Source of the DNA: Lycorma delicatula
Taxonomy: Eukaryota > Arthropoda > Insecta > Hemiptera > Fulgoridae
DNA: 64,000 nt
Reading direction: 5' to 3'
NCBI RefSeq assembly: GCF_047948215.1
Contig: NC_134455.1
Location: forward strand, 106,286,495 to 106,350,494
Both the position numbers and the translations under genes were made by a program. The notes beneath the pieces were generated by a model, which was given only the letters and a program-made list of their open reading frames with translations, was not told the origin of the DNA and searched no databases. Each line of letters opens with the position of its first letter. Position 1 is the stretch's first letter. This document shows positions 30,501 through 43,454 of this stretch, in pieces.

Positions 30501-33500
30501 TTTTACTTCCATATAAAGCTACACTCCAAACATTACTTTCAAAAATGTTTTCCTGATGTTTAAATTAATTTTTGATGTTAATAAATTATATTTCTGACTG
30601 AAGGCTCGTTTTGCCTGTCCTATTCAGCATTTTTATCACTCCTGCTTCGTCCATCTTTAGTAATTCTACTTCCCAAATAACAAAATTCTTCTACCTCTGT
30701 AATGTTTTCTCTTCCTATTTTAATATTCAGTAGTTCATCTAACATTATTTCTACTGCATTTCATTACTTTCATTTTGTTCTTGTTATTTTCATGTGGTAG
30801 TTATTGTGTAGGAGTTATGTTGTTCATTGTTTCTTCCAAATCTTTTTTACTCTCAACTAGAATTACTATATCATCTGCAAATCGTAGCGTCTTTATCTTT
30901 TCGTCTTGTACTGTTACTTCAGATGTAAATTGTTCTTTAACATCATTAACTGCTAGTTCTATGTAAAGATTAAAAAGTAATGGGGGATAGGGAACATCCT
31001 TGTCTAACTCCTGTTCTTACTACGGCTTCTTTCTTATGTTCTTCCGTTATTACTGTTGCTGTTTCATTCCTGTAAATGTTTGTAATCGTTCTTCTATCTC
31101 AGTATTTGAACCCTAATTTTTTTTAAATTCTGAATATTCAATCTTGTCTACGTTATCGAATGCCTTTTCAAGGTCTATAAATGCCACCAAGTATGTTGGT
31201 TTGTTTTTCTTTAATCTTTCTTCTACTATTAATCTGAGCCTTCTTAAAATTGCTTTCCATGTCCCTATACTTTTCCTGAAACCAAATTGGTGTTCTCCTA
31301 ATACTTCTTCTACTCTCCTCTCAATTTTTCTGTACAGAATTCTAGTTAAGATTTTTGCTGCGTGACTAGTTAAGCTAATTGTTCTGTATTCTTCACATTT
31401 ATCTGCTCCTGCTTTCTTTGGTATCATGACTATAACACTCTTTTTGAAGTCTGACGGAACTTCCCCTTTTTCATAAATATTACACACCAGTTTGTATAAT
31501 CTTTCTCTATTTTTCCTGTTTAGCCTCCAGAATTTACCGTGCAGGTACTACTTCGAGGATGATATATATGAGTGTAAATGAAGTGTAATCTTGTAGTCTC
31601 AACTCAACCATTTCTGAGATGTGTGGTTAATTGAAACCCAACCACCAAAGAACACCTGTGTATCCTGCCTTTACTAGGACTTGAACACTGCAACTCTCGA
31701 CTTCGAAATTGGCTGATTTGGGAAGATGCGTTCACCGCTTGATCAACCCGGTGGGTTAGTTTGTATAATCTATCTGTTGCTTCCTCACCTGCAATGAGCA
31801 GTAATTCTGTAGATATTCCATCTATTCCACGAACCTTTTTGCCATTAAAATCTTTTAATGCTCTCTTAAATTCAGAAGTCGGTATTGTTTCTCCCCTTTC
31901 ATCTTCTTCGACTTCCTCTTCTTTCTGTATTACACCATTTTCTAATTCATTTTCTTCATATTATTATTCTTCAATATATTCCATCCAGCTATCGACCTTT
32001 CCTTTTGTATTATAAATCAGTGTACCATCTTTGTTTAACACATTATTAGATTTTAATATATGTACCACAAAATTTTCCTTAACTTTCCTGTATTCTCCAT
32101 CTATTTTACCAATGATCATTTCTCTTTCCACTTCTGAACACTTTTCTTTAATCCACTCTTCTTTTGCTAGTTTGCACTTCCTGTTTATAGTATTTGTTAA
32201 TTGTTGATAGTTCCTTTTGCTTTCTTCGTCACTAGCATTCTTATATTTTCTATGTTCATCCATCAGTTCCAGTATACTTGGAAGATTAAGTGATGTTGAT
32301 ATAGCTATGTAAGTCCACCTGAGCTACGCCCTTAACAACTACTGAAAAAGCTGCTGCCCTCTTTCAGGAATCATTTCTTAGTCTGGCTCAACAGATACCT
32401 CCCTGATATGGTTGCACCTTCAGTCCAGCTATTCTGTATCGCTGTGCACTCAAGCCTCTCCTCACCATCAGCAAGGTCTCATGATTTGTAGAGGGATTTT
32501 TTTTTTTAATTTAAGTAGCAGTGGTGCTTGTATGCACCATTTCACTTTGCTAACGCAAAGTAAAACAATTTTATTAATAATATTAGCCTTATAAATTTTA
32601 TGAAGAAACCCATTACCATGTATTGTAATTTTTTTCATGTATTTGTGTGTAAAATTTAACATCTATCTTTATGCCAGCAGTATTTTATTTTTACTGATTA
32701 TTTGAACTATTGATGAAGACATTTCTACACCCTGAAAATCAAAAATAAAGAAGGGTCAATGTACTATGTAGAACCTGTTTATATAATGTATTTTAATGCT
32801 CTTTCTTAAAATATATTAGATTACAAAGCTACATAGAAAACTTGCTGACTGAAAAACTAAACTTGTTTACATGAATTAACATTAGTAGTACAATATCTTC
32901 TCATAAGAAATATATTGTTATATTATAACAACATATACTGTTACAAATAATTACTGTTTTATATATATTGTTTCACATGTAATTTCTTCTAATACAAGTA
33001 CAATTTGTTTATTTCTTTCATAATATTCAGTGCTATCATTGTTTATCTTTAATGCAGAATATTTATTATCATATTTGCTTGAAAATGTTCTATTATATTA
33101 ACAGGTATCATTATTACTGTGATATTAATATTTTGGTAACATCTAATATAGGTATATAGTGATTAGGATTACGAAGTAAATGTGTATGTATGGTAAAAGC
33201 CAACCATTCTTTATAAGAATAACATCCTTTAAGCTTTTAAGAGAACTGAAAATTATCAGTGAAGGGGTAATAGAGTAATTGGCTGAACTGTTCATAATAA
33301 ATACTGTTAATATTATTCAGTTTTTATTATTCAGGAAGCATTTAGCAACACAACAAACCTTTTTTTTAAATATGAATTTCATGACTTTTTTTAATTAAGG
33401 TTTTAATAAAAAGACTGATGATTGCATTGATTACAAAATTGCATTATTGATATTGTAAAACATAAATGAAGAAGTAAAAGTATCTTCCTTGTATTTTACT

Positions 33501-36500
33501 ACTAAGATGAATTCATTAATTTGAATAATTTATAAGACAACATTATTAAGCATTTTCTGAAATACAAGGCTTTATAAAAAATAAACACAGAATTTTTAAA
33601 TTCCTCGAGCTGTATAAGTCAAATTGTCACAAATTTTTTTTTTTTATTTGTACACTTGTATATTTACACATGTATTTACACTTGTAGTCATATTGGATGC
33701 TTAGTTTATGTTGGCTGTTGTAAAGGTTGCATGCGTTTTGGTAAGGTCAGTAATGACAATGTCGAAAAAGTGAAGAAAAATTTATGGACAATTGCCTAAA
33801 CACTATCAGAGTCAATAAGGATTACTACCTGGAAGTTCTATGCTGTTTGCATGAAGCAATCCGAACAAAAGTCTGGATTTGTGGCGACACAATTCATGAC
33901 AATTGCACCACAATAATGCACCTGCCTACACTTCACTGATTGTTCGTGAATTTTCGTCCAAAATCAACAACACTATTATGATGTCTCAGCCTCCCTATTT
34001 GCTGAACATGGCCCCCTGTGACGTCTTCCTATTCTCCAAGCTGAAAAGAATCATGAAAGACGACGTTTTGCCAACATTGAAGAGATAAAGACAATCACTG
34101 AGGGAGCTAAACTCCTTACTGGAAATTGCATTCCAGAGGTGCTTTGAATTTTGGAAAAAGCACTGGCACAAATGTATTATATTTGAAAAAAGTACTTTGA
34201 AAATGACAAATAAATATTGATGAATAAATAAAGATTTTTTTGAGGAAAACTATAATTCTGCATATTTTTTTTATCAAACTTTGTTATTATTATATTATTG
34301 TATTTATTATTATTTTTCATTTGAAATTGAATTCATGGAAAGATGTTTTTTACAGCTATCATCAGAATCAACCAAAGCATTGCCATTAAATCGTATTACC
34401 GATTGGTCCGATATGCAGTATGGTTACAGAGAGCCAGAAGTTATCCCAGCCGGAAAAATAAGTTTGAAAAGAGCCCTAGAATTATTATCAAAGTATCATG
34501 AAGGTGGTGGAAAATGGACTTATGACAATCTTGCTAAGCATTATAACCTTAATGTAAAATTTGTTGGTGAGTTTTTATTTTTATAGAATATTTCATATAA
34601 ATATAAAAAAAGACAAATAATATCACTTTACTGGTGTACAAAATAATATTATTAAATAACTATTACATATATGATGCATAAGATATTTTTTTTTTAGACT
34701 GAGGCATTTTGAAATCTTAGGGTTCATTAAAAATCTAACATGAAATAAAATAGTATACATATTTGTAGAAGTACAACTATACTATAGCTTTAATGGTTTA
34801 TTTTTATATTGTATTCTGATATAATGTTTGTAGAATTTCTTTATTCCAGTTCATGTAGCTTTTCTCCTTTTTTACTATTTATTCAGCATTTACAATATTC
34901 TTAGTTTTAATTTTTTTAAAGCATAAAAATTAAAAAAAAATGTAAAATCTTTTGAGGGGCAGTCAAAAAGTTAGTTTCATTAGCATAAAAAAATTCCACA
35001 TAGAGAATATTTATGAAAATTTGTTTATTTGTGTGAAAGTATAATCGGAGATGTATTTTTCTAGACAATAACAAATTTTATTTAAATATTTATCATAGTA
35101 TGGTAAGTTTTTCCATGCCTTTGTTGAAAAATTCCTCCCGCCTATGATAACCATTCCCCTGTCATCTTTGATGTCTTTCATTGGACCAAACATATGGAAA
35201 TCACATGGCAAAAGGTCAGAACTGTAAGTAAGGTATTTGCATACTCTCACTTAAATTATGTCAGGGGGGTTTTCATGATACATGCAGAACTAGGTGTTGC
35301 ATTGTCATTCAGAAATGAGTTTGTGAGTTTTGAGGATTGCTGATCTTTAATTGCCTTTCTCATTGTCTTCAAGATTTCATAGTATGATTTTACATTAAAA
35401 ATTATAGAACTTATAAAAAATTAAAAAATAACCTGAAATCAGATAAAGATCCATGAATTGTTTTAATATTAATGAAAAATAATTACTATATCACTCACAA
35501 CAAAATAATACCAAACAAAAAATAAAAACAATAAGCAATGAGTAATAAGAATTTGAATTTTTCAGAGTTTTTGTTTAAATTGTTGAATAACATGAATTAA
35601 AACACTCCAAACAATATCCCAGTTTTCCATCACAGTCTTTGCATTAAGAAATAACTTAACGCACGTTTCTAACTGCTTTGCTAGCCATTGTTTCCTTTAG
35701 ATTTTGGTAGCAACCTGTACATATTTCTTGTTTCTTTCACCCCAGGTCGTCTGCTTAATGAATGTGTGATGAAGTCTCTTGCCCGGTTCTTTCTCTTCTG
35801 TGTTGTTGTCCATATGAACTAAACTCTTTACCAACATTCTCTTGAACTGTATTATAGTAATCTTTTTATTACCTGGAATCATGTTATAAATAACCCATGC
35901 ATTAATTACTGCCACTCCAAAAACTAATTTGAATGATGGTACTTTTACTATTTCACAATCTTAAGCAAAATAGAATGGTATGATGACATCTAGTCACTAA
36001 CTAACATCTACCTCTTTTTTGCGTTAATGTAGTAACGTGTTACACAACTTTACTTTTTTTCATTGGTTTTCCTTTTTTATTTTTATTAAATTGTCATGAA
36101 AATATACAGTAGTTAACATCATAACCATTTTATCACCTTAATTTTATTTTGTTTTTGTGTATCCATTTGTTGTACAAAGTTTATACAATTTTATGTCATA
36201 CTTGTGGGTTTTATTTGGTAATTAGGGCGATTAATCAGTCAAATAACCAGTAATAAAAATAAAACATACATAATCACATGAGATAAAAATACAGCCAGGA
36301 ATATACATAGAAAATTTATAGTTTATGACTCTATAACTAGTAAACAATAAGTAAGCAAGAACAAGCAAATAAAATGATCCAGACCTGGGCAGACGGAACC
36401 ACACTTTACTAATAATTCATTAGTGTGGCTCATGACCCTGAATCCCAGAATGTATATATTAAAATATAAACATGAAAAATAAATTATAGGTTGCTATAAT

Positions 36501-39500
36501 TTAATAAAATTATGTTAAAAATCAAAATATCATAAAAATATATACGTTGCATTGGGAGATATTTCGACCATTTCTACACCATACTAGACGGAAGATGAAT
36601 TCCAGCTCCCAGGAACCGGAATAGCACCCATTAAGGTTAGAAAAATTTAACCAACCTATGGTTAAAATAATAAATTACTTTTCTATATATATTCATCAAA
36701 TAAATTGATCCATTTATTATGTTTGTGATATAAAGGATGAGTTTTGTATCCCTTCATCAAAAAAGCCAGCCAGTTTTTCATATGAGGGAACAAATAGTAA
36801 CTGCTCAGTGCCAGCCTCTGGGGCTGTATGCTGGATGATCAAAAATTTCCCATCCAAACTTTCCCAAAAGTTCTTGAGTTTGGTGATCTATGAACATGCA
36901 TTGTTATTGATCAAGATCTCAGAAGTCAATATGCCATGTCGCTTGTTTTTTATTGCTCTCCATAGATTTTTTAGGGTCTACAAAATTACACTTCTGTATT
37001 TATTGTACCACCAAGCTCCATGAATTCAAACAAAAATTATCTCTTTTCTGTTCCAATAAAGAGATAATTTGTTTTTTTGAAAGATATTTTGGAATCCATT
37101 GAGCACAAAACCTATAATAATCCAACATTTTGTCACAACTTCATACAAAAGACTATGTGAAATTTTCAGAAATTGAAACGAAAACGCTCTGTATTGGTAA
37201 AGCACGATTAGTATGAATTTTTTCATCAACTTTTACAACCAGTTCATTAGACAAAACACTAGGCTGAACACAGTTTTTCATTGTGAACTTTTGAGTGGCA
37301 ATTTTTAAACATGCTACACCACTGGCTTATTGCACCTTCACTCATTACATCTTTCTCATAAACATCATAGGAAAATGTAAGTTACTTTCTGAATAGCCCT
37401 AATGCAAACATGCATGTGTGCATGCATGTGCTTACATACACACAGTATGTCTTAAAGGCTTTGTATTTAAAGTCTGGGAAGTGATTGTTTATGTATATAT
37501 AATGAAAAAACCTAAAAATATAGTCAAAAACTTTCTTTTTTATCTGTTTGTGTTTGTTTTTTTTTTTTAGAAAAAAATTGCACATAAATTCATTAATATA
37601 GTGCAGTCATGTTTTAAAATTTCCAAAAATTGCAGCTTTTTTAACTTCTAAATCATTAATACATCTGCAGAGTTTTATCAAATTATGTTGTATAGGATAA
37701 AATCTTAAGCATTTTATTATGTACAAAATAACAGTATATTTATACTAGATAATTTATTTTTATATTTGATATTTATTGAACTATTTGATTCCATACTTTT
37801 CTTACAGTTCTAGATTTCCTAAAATATATGAATAAGGTGATAGCTGATGATTTCTGGGAAATGTTGAATTAACAAGATTACTTTGGAAAATTGGTGGAAT
37901 TTAAAAAAAAATTGTTGCTCTATTCCAGTTGTTACAATTTATATTACAATTAAATAATTATAACATAAAATTAATTTTATATTATGTCATGTAATTTATA
38001 AGTGTGTGGCAGCAGTTTTAAAAATATTAATTTTTGAGTCTCTATAACATTAACACATTATCATGTACTTGTTGAACAGTGTGAGTTGATTGTTACATAA
38101 TTGCTGAAATATGACATGCAGTTATTAAATGCATCCATATTTCTATAATTATTGAAATTGTAATTATCAAGAAGTCAGGTGTTTTTACTAAGAGGCTTTT
38201 CCTTTCTGAATTTGCCTCAATATCAAATATTTTGCTGCAATCCCTCATTGTCTTTGAGAAATGAGACTTGTGACTTAATAACACAACACAGGAAGGCCAT
38301 AATATCACTGTTGCAATTTGAAATCTGATATTGCAGAAAAATATTTTTGAATATCATCCTGAAGCCAGCAGCAATATGAAAGAATCTTGACAGTTTAGAG
38401 TAATGTGCTAATAATTGCAAAGCAGTAATATTTGATCAGCTGTTACTTGCTATAATGTTCAGTATGTCCATTCTCACTTACTGCCTGATAATGCTTTTGT
38501 AGATTTATCAATAGTAGATTTTCCAAAAGTGTGTCAACCCTGATATTTTTTTTTCAAGATTTCTTTGTACAGATAAATTTCATTTCACTAGGACTGCTGC
38601 TATTGTTAACTTAATTGCATTTGCATATTTTTTCCTCTTAAGGCAAAAATAGTAGGCCATGTTTAGTTTTTTGGAGAAAATTGTATGCTTTAAGGATGTA
38701 TCTATTTTTATGCAAAATGAATTATTTGTGTTTGATGGGGCTTTAGTTCACCTGCTAATTAACACTTAAATATAATGTTTACTATTGATGAATTGGTCTA
38801 GAAGGGCCAGTTTCATTGTCAGCAAAATCCCCTCTCCATAACTCATGAAGTTTTTATTTGTTTGAAAACATAAACAGACTACATAGTCTGTTTATGTTAT
38901 AAGACCCTAGCTTATTCCATTCTAGTGTAGATTGTCGAACACACAGGATTATCATCACTGAAGGTTTTGAGATAATACTATGAGCATTTTTAAAAGTGTT
39001 ATATCTCAAGTTATACACTTTTAAAAGTGTTATATGCCTCTGTGCATATACCTTAAGTGAAGACCATCAAACAAAAAACATTTTTGGACATATGTTGTAG
39101 AATTCTTTTTGTTTAAAAAATCACTTCTTATCAGTTTCATAAAGTTTTTAAAACATTACTGTTTCTGAATGTTTGTGTATAGTTGAACTTGTTAAATAAA
39201 CACCAATTTACCTAATCCCTACAACGTTTGTATGGCATAACAATTTTTCATTTACCTATTGAGTTAAAAGTACTTGCATTGCATGTTTTTTAAATCAAAA
39301 TCTTTGCTCTTTACAGTGCCTTTTTTGACCTTTTCTGTCAAAGTGTGTATTACTTTTTTAATGTGTAAGCAAACAAATATTATTTTAAATGTGTTGTATT
39401 TTATTAAACTTTAGCTACTTTAATGTTTTTCATGTCATTTATAATCATTGTAAAAGAAAAGAAAGAAACCTTTAGAAAGTTAAGAAATAATCTTACATTT

Positions 39501-42500
39501 AATTTAAATGTAAGGAAAGACAGACCTTTTTTTTGACTATTCCTTACCCCTGGTACCAGTCTCACTTTGAAAAAAGCAATTCACGTTCCCAGGGGGTGCC
39601 TTTGCTTTTAACTCACCAGGCAGCTCTGCTGGACCCAGCTAAAAACAAATCTCCAGCATTGTCACCCTTACGCCTTACTAAATATTTTTTACCCCAACCT
39701 CTCCTCCCCTGGAGTCCTCGTCCAATCATTGGGAGTGGGGCACCTCAGCATCCCACCCCTCATGGACGGAGCTGTCCACCCTTCCTCTACTCTTAACACC
39801 CCAATGTCCTCTTCGTCGGTGTCATCTTCCAACTCTTCCTGAGCTTTTTCCTCATGATGGTAATGAGCATCTTGCTAATGATTTCCCAGTTTCGCCTCCT
39901 GAAAAGCATCGCTTCCACCAAATTCTCAGGTGCCAAAATACCAATAGTGGCGATCACCTCATGCCTTGTCTCTTCCCATACATAGTTATTAAAAGAACCA
40001 TGGCCAGATAACACTTGGGTGATTTCAAATGTTAACTCACCGTACCTTCTCAACAGCCATGACCCAATCTGCAGAATAAGATGTTTGGTCCACCTCCCCT
40101 TCGTTGACCTGTCCCATCTAACCTGCCACTTTTCAATTGTTTCCCTCTTTGCCTGGCTCTTTGGCACACCCAATGATCTTGCCACAACTTCCTCCACAAC
40201 TAGATCTAATGGCGGTAAAGCCGAAATCACCAAGACCACGTCTGTCGAGACCGTCCTATATGTCTGGGAAACTCCAATTGCAAGCAGCCGCAGGAAAGTC
40301 AAAATCTTAGACCTGACCACCTGCGTTACCAAGGCTCTACTGCAGGCAGGAACTGCGTAAAGGCCAACGGACCTAGCCATCGCTGCCAACACACTTTTTG
40401 ATGAGCTAGGTCCTCCAATCCTTCATATCAATCTTGAGACAGCAGCCACCATCTTACTTCCCTTACTGACAGCCTCGACTACGTGAGGGTGAAAAATTTT
40501 TTTATCATAGAGCTGGACTCCAAGATACTTTACCTTAGGCACAGACAGAAATGTCAAAGCCTCGTACTGTGAGCTTTATTCTATCCAGTCTCCTCCTCCC
40601 TACCATGACAACAAGATGTATGTCTTCTCCATAGCAAAGGAGAGGCTCCTCAACCTCAACAACTCCTTTGCCATATCAACGGCCCAATTCATTCTTGCTA
40701 TCACCTCCTCTTCCGTGTTGGCGAGAAAACAACTAGCAAAAGATCATCTACAAACCCAGTTGCATACACACATCCAGGTACTCCAACCACAAAAGCCCGT
40801 CATAGGCAACGTTCCACAACACTGGATCTATGACGGACCCCTGGGGCACTCCTTCCTCCATCTGTACCTCTAATGGAACTTCCTTCCACACATCCAATCA
40901 CAGATCTCCCAGAGAAATAAATCTTCACTGACCATAGGACATATGGTCTCACTCTTCTTCGCCTAAGCTCCTGGAGGACCCACCTGAACGGCAGTGAGCT
41001 GAAGGCATTGGATACTTCCAACAACACTACCGCCAGGATGGCACTTGTCCTCCAGGTTCCATTGGCCACCTCGTCTACCAGATGCATAACCCTATTCTAG
41101 ACATCAGTGGTGTTACACCCCTTACAAAAACCAAATTGGAAGTCGTTTAATCCTTCTCCAGTCTCAATCTCCTGGTTGTGTCGCACAGTTAGCATTCTCT
41201 CAAAAAGCTTGGCCAGTCCACTCAACAGACACAACGGTCTATACCCTGCAGGATCATCCTCCTGCCTGCCGCCCTTCCTCAGAAGCACCAAGCGGGCCAC
41301 CTTCCACCTCTGTGGGATCGCCCCATCAAACAATATCTGATTGAAAGCAGCAAGTACTTCCTCGGGCAACACAATCATCACTAGGGCGACCACCTCACTG
41401 GGTAATCCGTCCATGCCCAGGCTTATCTTCTTGCTGATTTTAATTGCAGTACCATGCAACTCCGCAAGCGTAAAAGGTGGAATATCCACCGCAGCAATTT
41501 CCTCATATGCCTCCTGCAGCCACCTAGGAAACAATACTCCAACGCAGTCCTCAAGCAGATGTCCTCTTCTCTTCACCCAGGGAAAGACAGTCTTGTCTTT
41601 TCACATTTTAAAATGGGTTAATATTCACTTTGTTGATGACCCCCGTTACCCCTTTAGAATGAAATTTTTTTTAGAAGATTTTCTTTTTCATTTTTAGGAA
41701 GTAAGTACCATTGCAGTTTTCATCAATACATTATTTTACCCTTTATAATTTATTTAACAGTACGTGTGAATATAAAAACACCATAGAAAAAAATTTAATA
41801 ATTTCTTCATTTCCAAATAATACTGGCGAATGTATAATTCTGCAATATTTCTTGAATTAAATGTTATTGGTTAAATATTTAATGAATTTTAATTCTTTAA
41901 ACATTTAACTACTTAATGAAGTGTGCGAATACATTTACTTTCAGTAAATTTTTAGTTTTCCCCTTTTGTTGTCCCAAATCATTATTGTTTTCTATTAATT
42001 TTTATTATTGTAAGTTATATTTATTAACAGACTTTAAAAAAGGAGGTTGTCATTCAACTATTCTTTTTTTTTAATATATGTTACATAATACCTCCGACGT
42101 TAGTAAACAGATTTTGATCATTTTTTTTCTAATCGAAAGCGTATACTTTCAGAATGGTCCCGTAAATTTTAACCAAATCTGTGGAAAAAATACCAAAAAA
42201 GCCAAATAGCTTGACACCCTTAGCCGCTGACTACTTGCACAAGTACAATGTTTCTATCTGTTCCTTTTATGATTAGGTTATTAATAAGTCTATATTATTA
42301 TCATTGTTTTTAATCTCCGTGGAAATATTCATAGCCTTCTTTCTCTATTTTTCTTACTTAAACAATTATTCCTTTTTTTTCTTGACTACTTTTTTCTAAA
42401 TTCATATAAATATTAAACCTTCATTTAATATTTACATAAAATTGTGAAAAAGTGTATAATTGCAAAATTATAATATAATGTATATTATTTAAATATTTAT

Positions 42501-43411
42501 GTTATGCAATAATAAATTCTAATTTTGTAATAAAAGTTCTAATTGTGCTATATTAAATAAATACTCGTACAGCATGCTCCCAACTGACATCACCCTGTAT
42601 GAAGCGAGAGTTAAATATTATAATTTTGTGATACATAATATTCTGTAGTCATTATAAGCACTTTTTTTAAGCTGGTACTTGCAAACCTTATCCAAATGTC
42701 TACTCGCAATAATGAAACTTATAAATTGGATAGATTGGCGCAACCTCATCATTTCTGTCAGAGCTTTCTCATCATGTGGTCTATTTAATAACTTAGTTGG
42801 ATCCAAATTAGACAAGACAATGCCCTCTAAAGTTTTAATTCAACTAAGAGCGACATAAATCTGCTCCTTTGAAAGCTTTTTCTTGCTGAGGTCCATTTCT
42901 GCCCTGTCAAGAGTTGTACCCTGTAGTTTGTAACAGTTCCAACCCAGCTTAATATTACAAGTAGCATTCTGCATTTGATATCTCAGTATCCCTTTGTCGC
43001 TTGGAATGTTGTACAAACTGGTAAAATGGCTACGCAGACATCTTTCATTCTAAGACCAATAGTCTCATCATAAAATTTTATGAGTACAGCATCTGGTAAC
43101 TCTTCTTCCTCATTTCCTCATATATCAAGCCAAGGTGGTGAGAACATTGCTCTTCGTTTCGTTAGACAAACGTTTGTGTATTAAACTGACACAATGACCA
43201 TGACTCTACACTTTCATTCCATAAGAATTGGCTGTTGTATGTTCTCATGTGTGAGATATTCTCATTGTTGAAAATGTCTCTGCAGAAATATTCATGGCAT
43301 TTTTTCCATTTTGGCTTAAACAATCATTCTTTTCTTGGAAACTTTCCTTTAAATGTTGCTGTTTCATTTGAGCAGCGTGGTTAGTAGGCCTACCCATATT
43401 TTAATTATATA

Positions 43412-43454
<43 letters not shown>

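Larger units (their letters stand above)
30040..32282 (-). mobile_element. LINE of the 'KKAGADKCE' family, split by a SINE
   Basis: Minus-strand order: linker (32263-31964), pre-RT block (31955-31762: EVEEDERGETIPTSEFKRAL then FNGKKVRGIDGIS), SINE insertion, RT fingers/palm (31487-31113), motif C and thumb (about 31000-30500: LRFADDIVILVESKKDLEE), C-terminal region ALYGSKTWTIGVPEKKRLEA and a tail ending near 30065. The same tail recurs at 52.74-53.94 kb. The family is common among arthropod 'endonuclease-reverse transcriptase' annotations; I cannot fix its clade. The copy is frameshifted in several places. Confidence 0.85.
39530..41590 (-). mobile_element. R1-clade-like LINE, RT and C terminus
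   Basis: A GC-rich block (sharply unlike its surroundings) with minus-strand RT and C-terminal domain. RT runs from 41576 to about 40700, the C-terminal region to 39793. Motif A reads VVLLEVSNAFSSLPF (usual 'LDVSNAF', Asp to Glu), motif B GVPQGSVIDPVLWN is intact in the 40860-40800 area, and motif C reads GFVDDLLLV instead of YADD. This set is typical of R1-type LINEs. The endonuclease and ORF1 are missing, so it is 5'-truncated. Frameshifts occur near 41090, 40800 and 40390. Confidence 0.82.

Noticed and set aside
32412..32594. 60-codon plus-strand frame
   Set aside because: No motif, short, overlaps an unrelated minus-strand frame and a poly-T run.
40019..40360. 113-codon plus-strand frame
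   Set aside because: Antisense of the R1-like LINE C-terminal domain; GC-rich elements keep both strands open.
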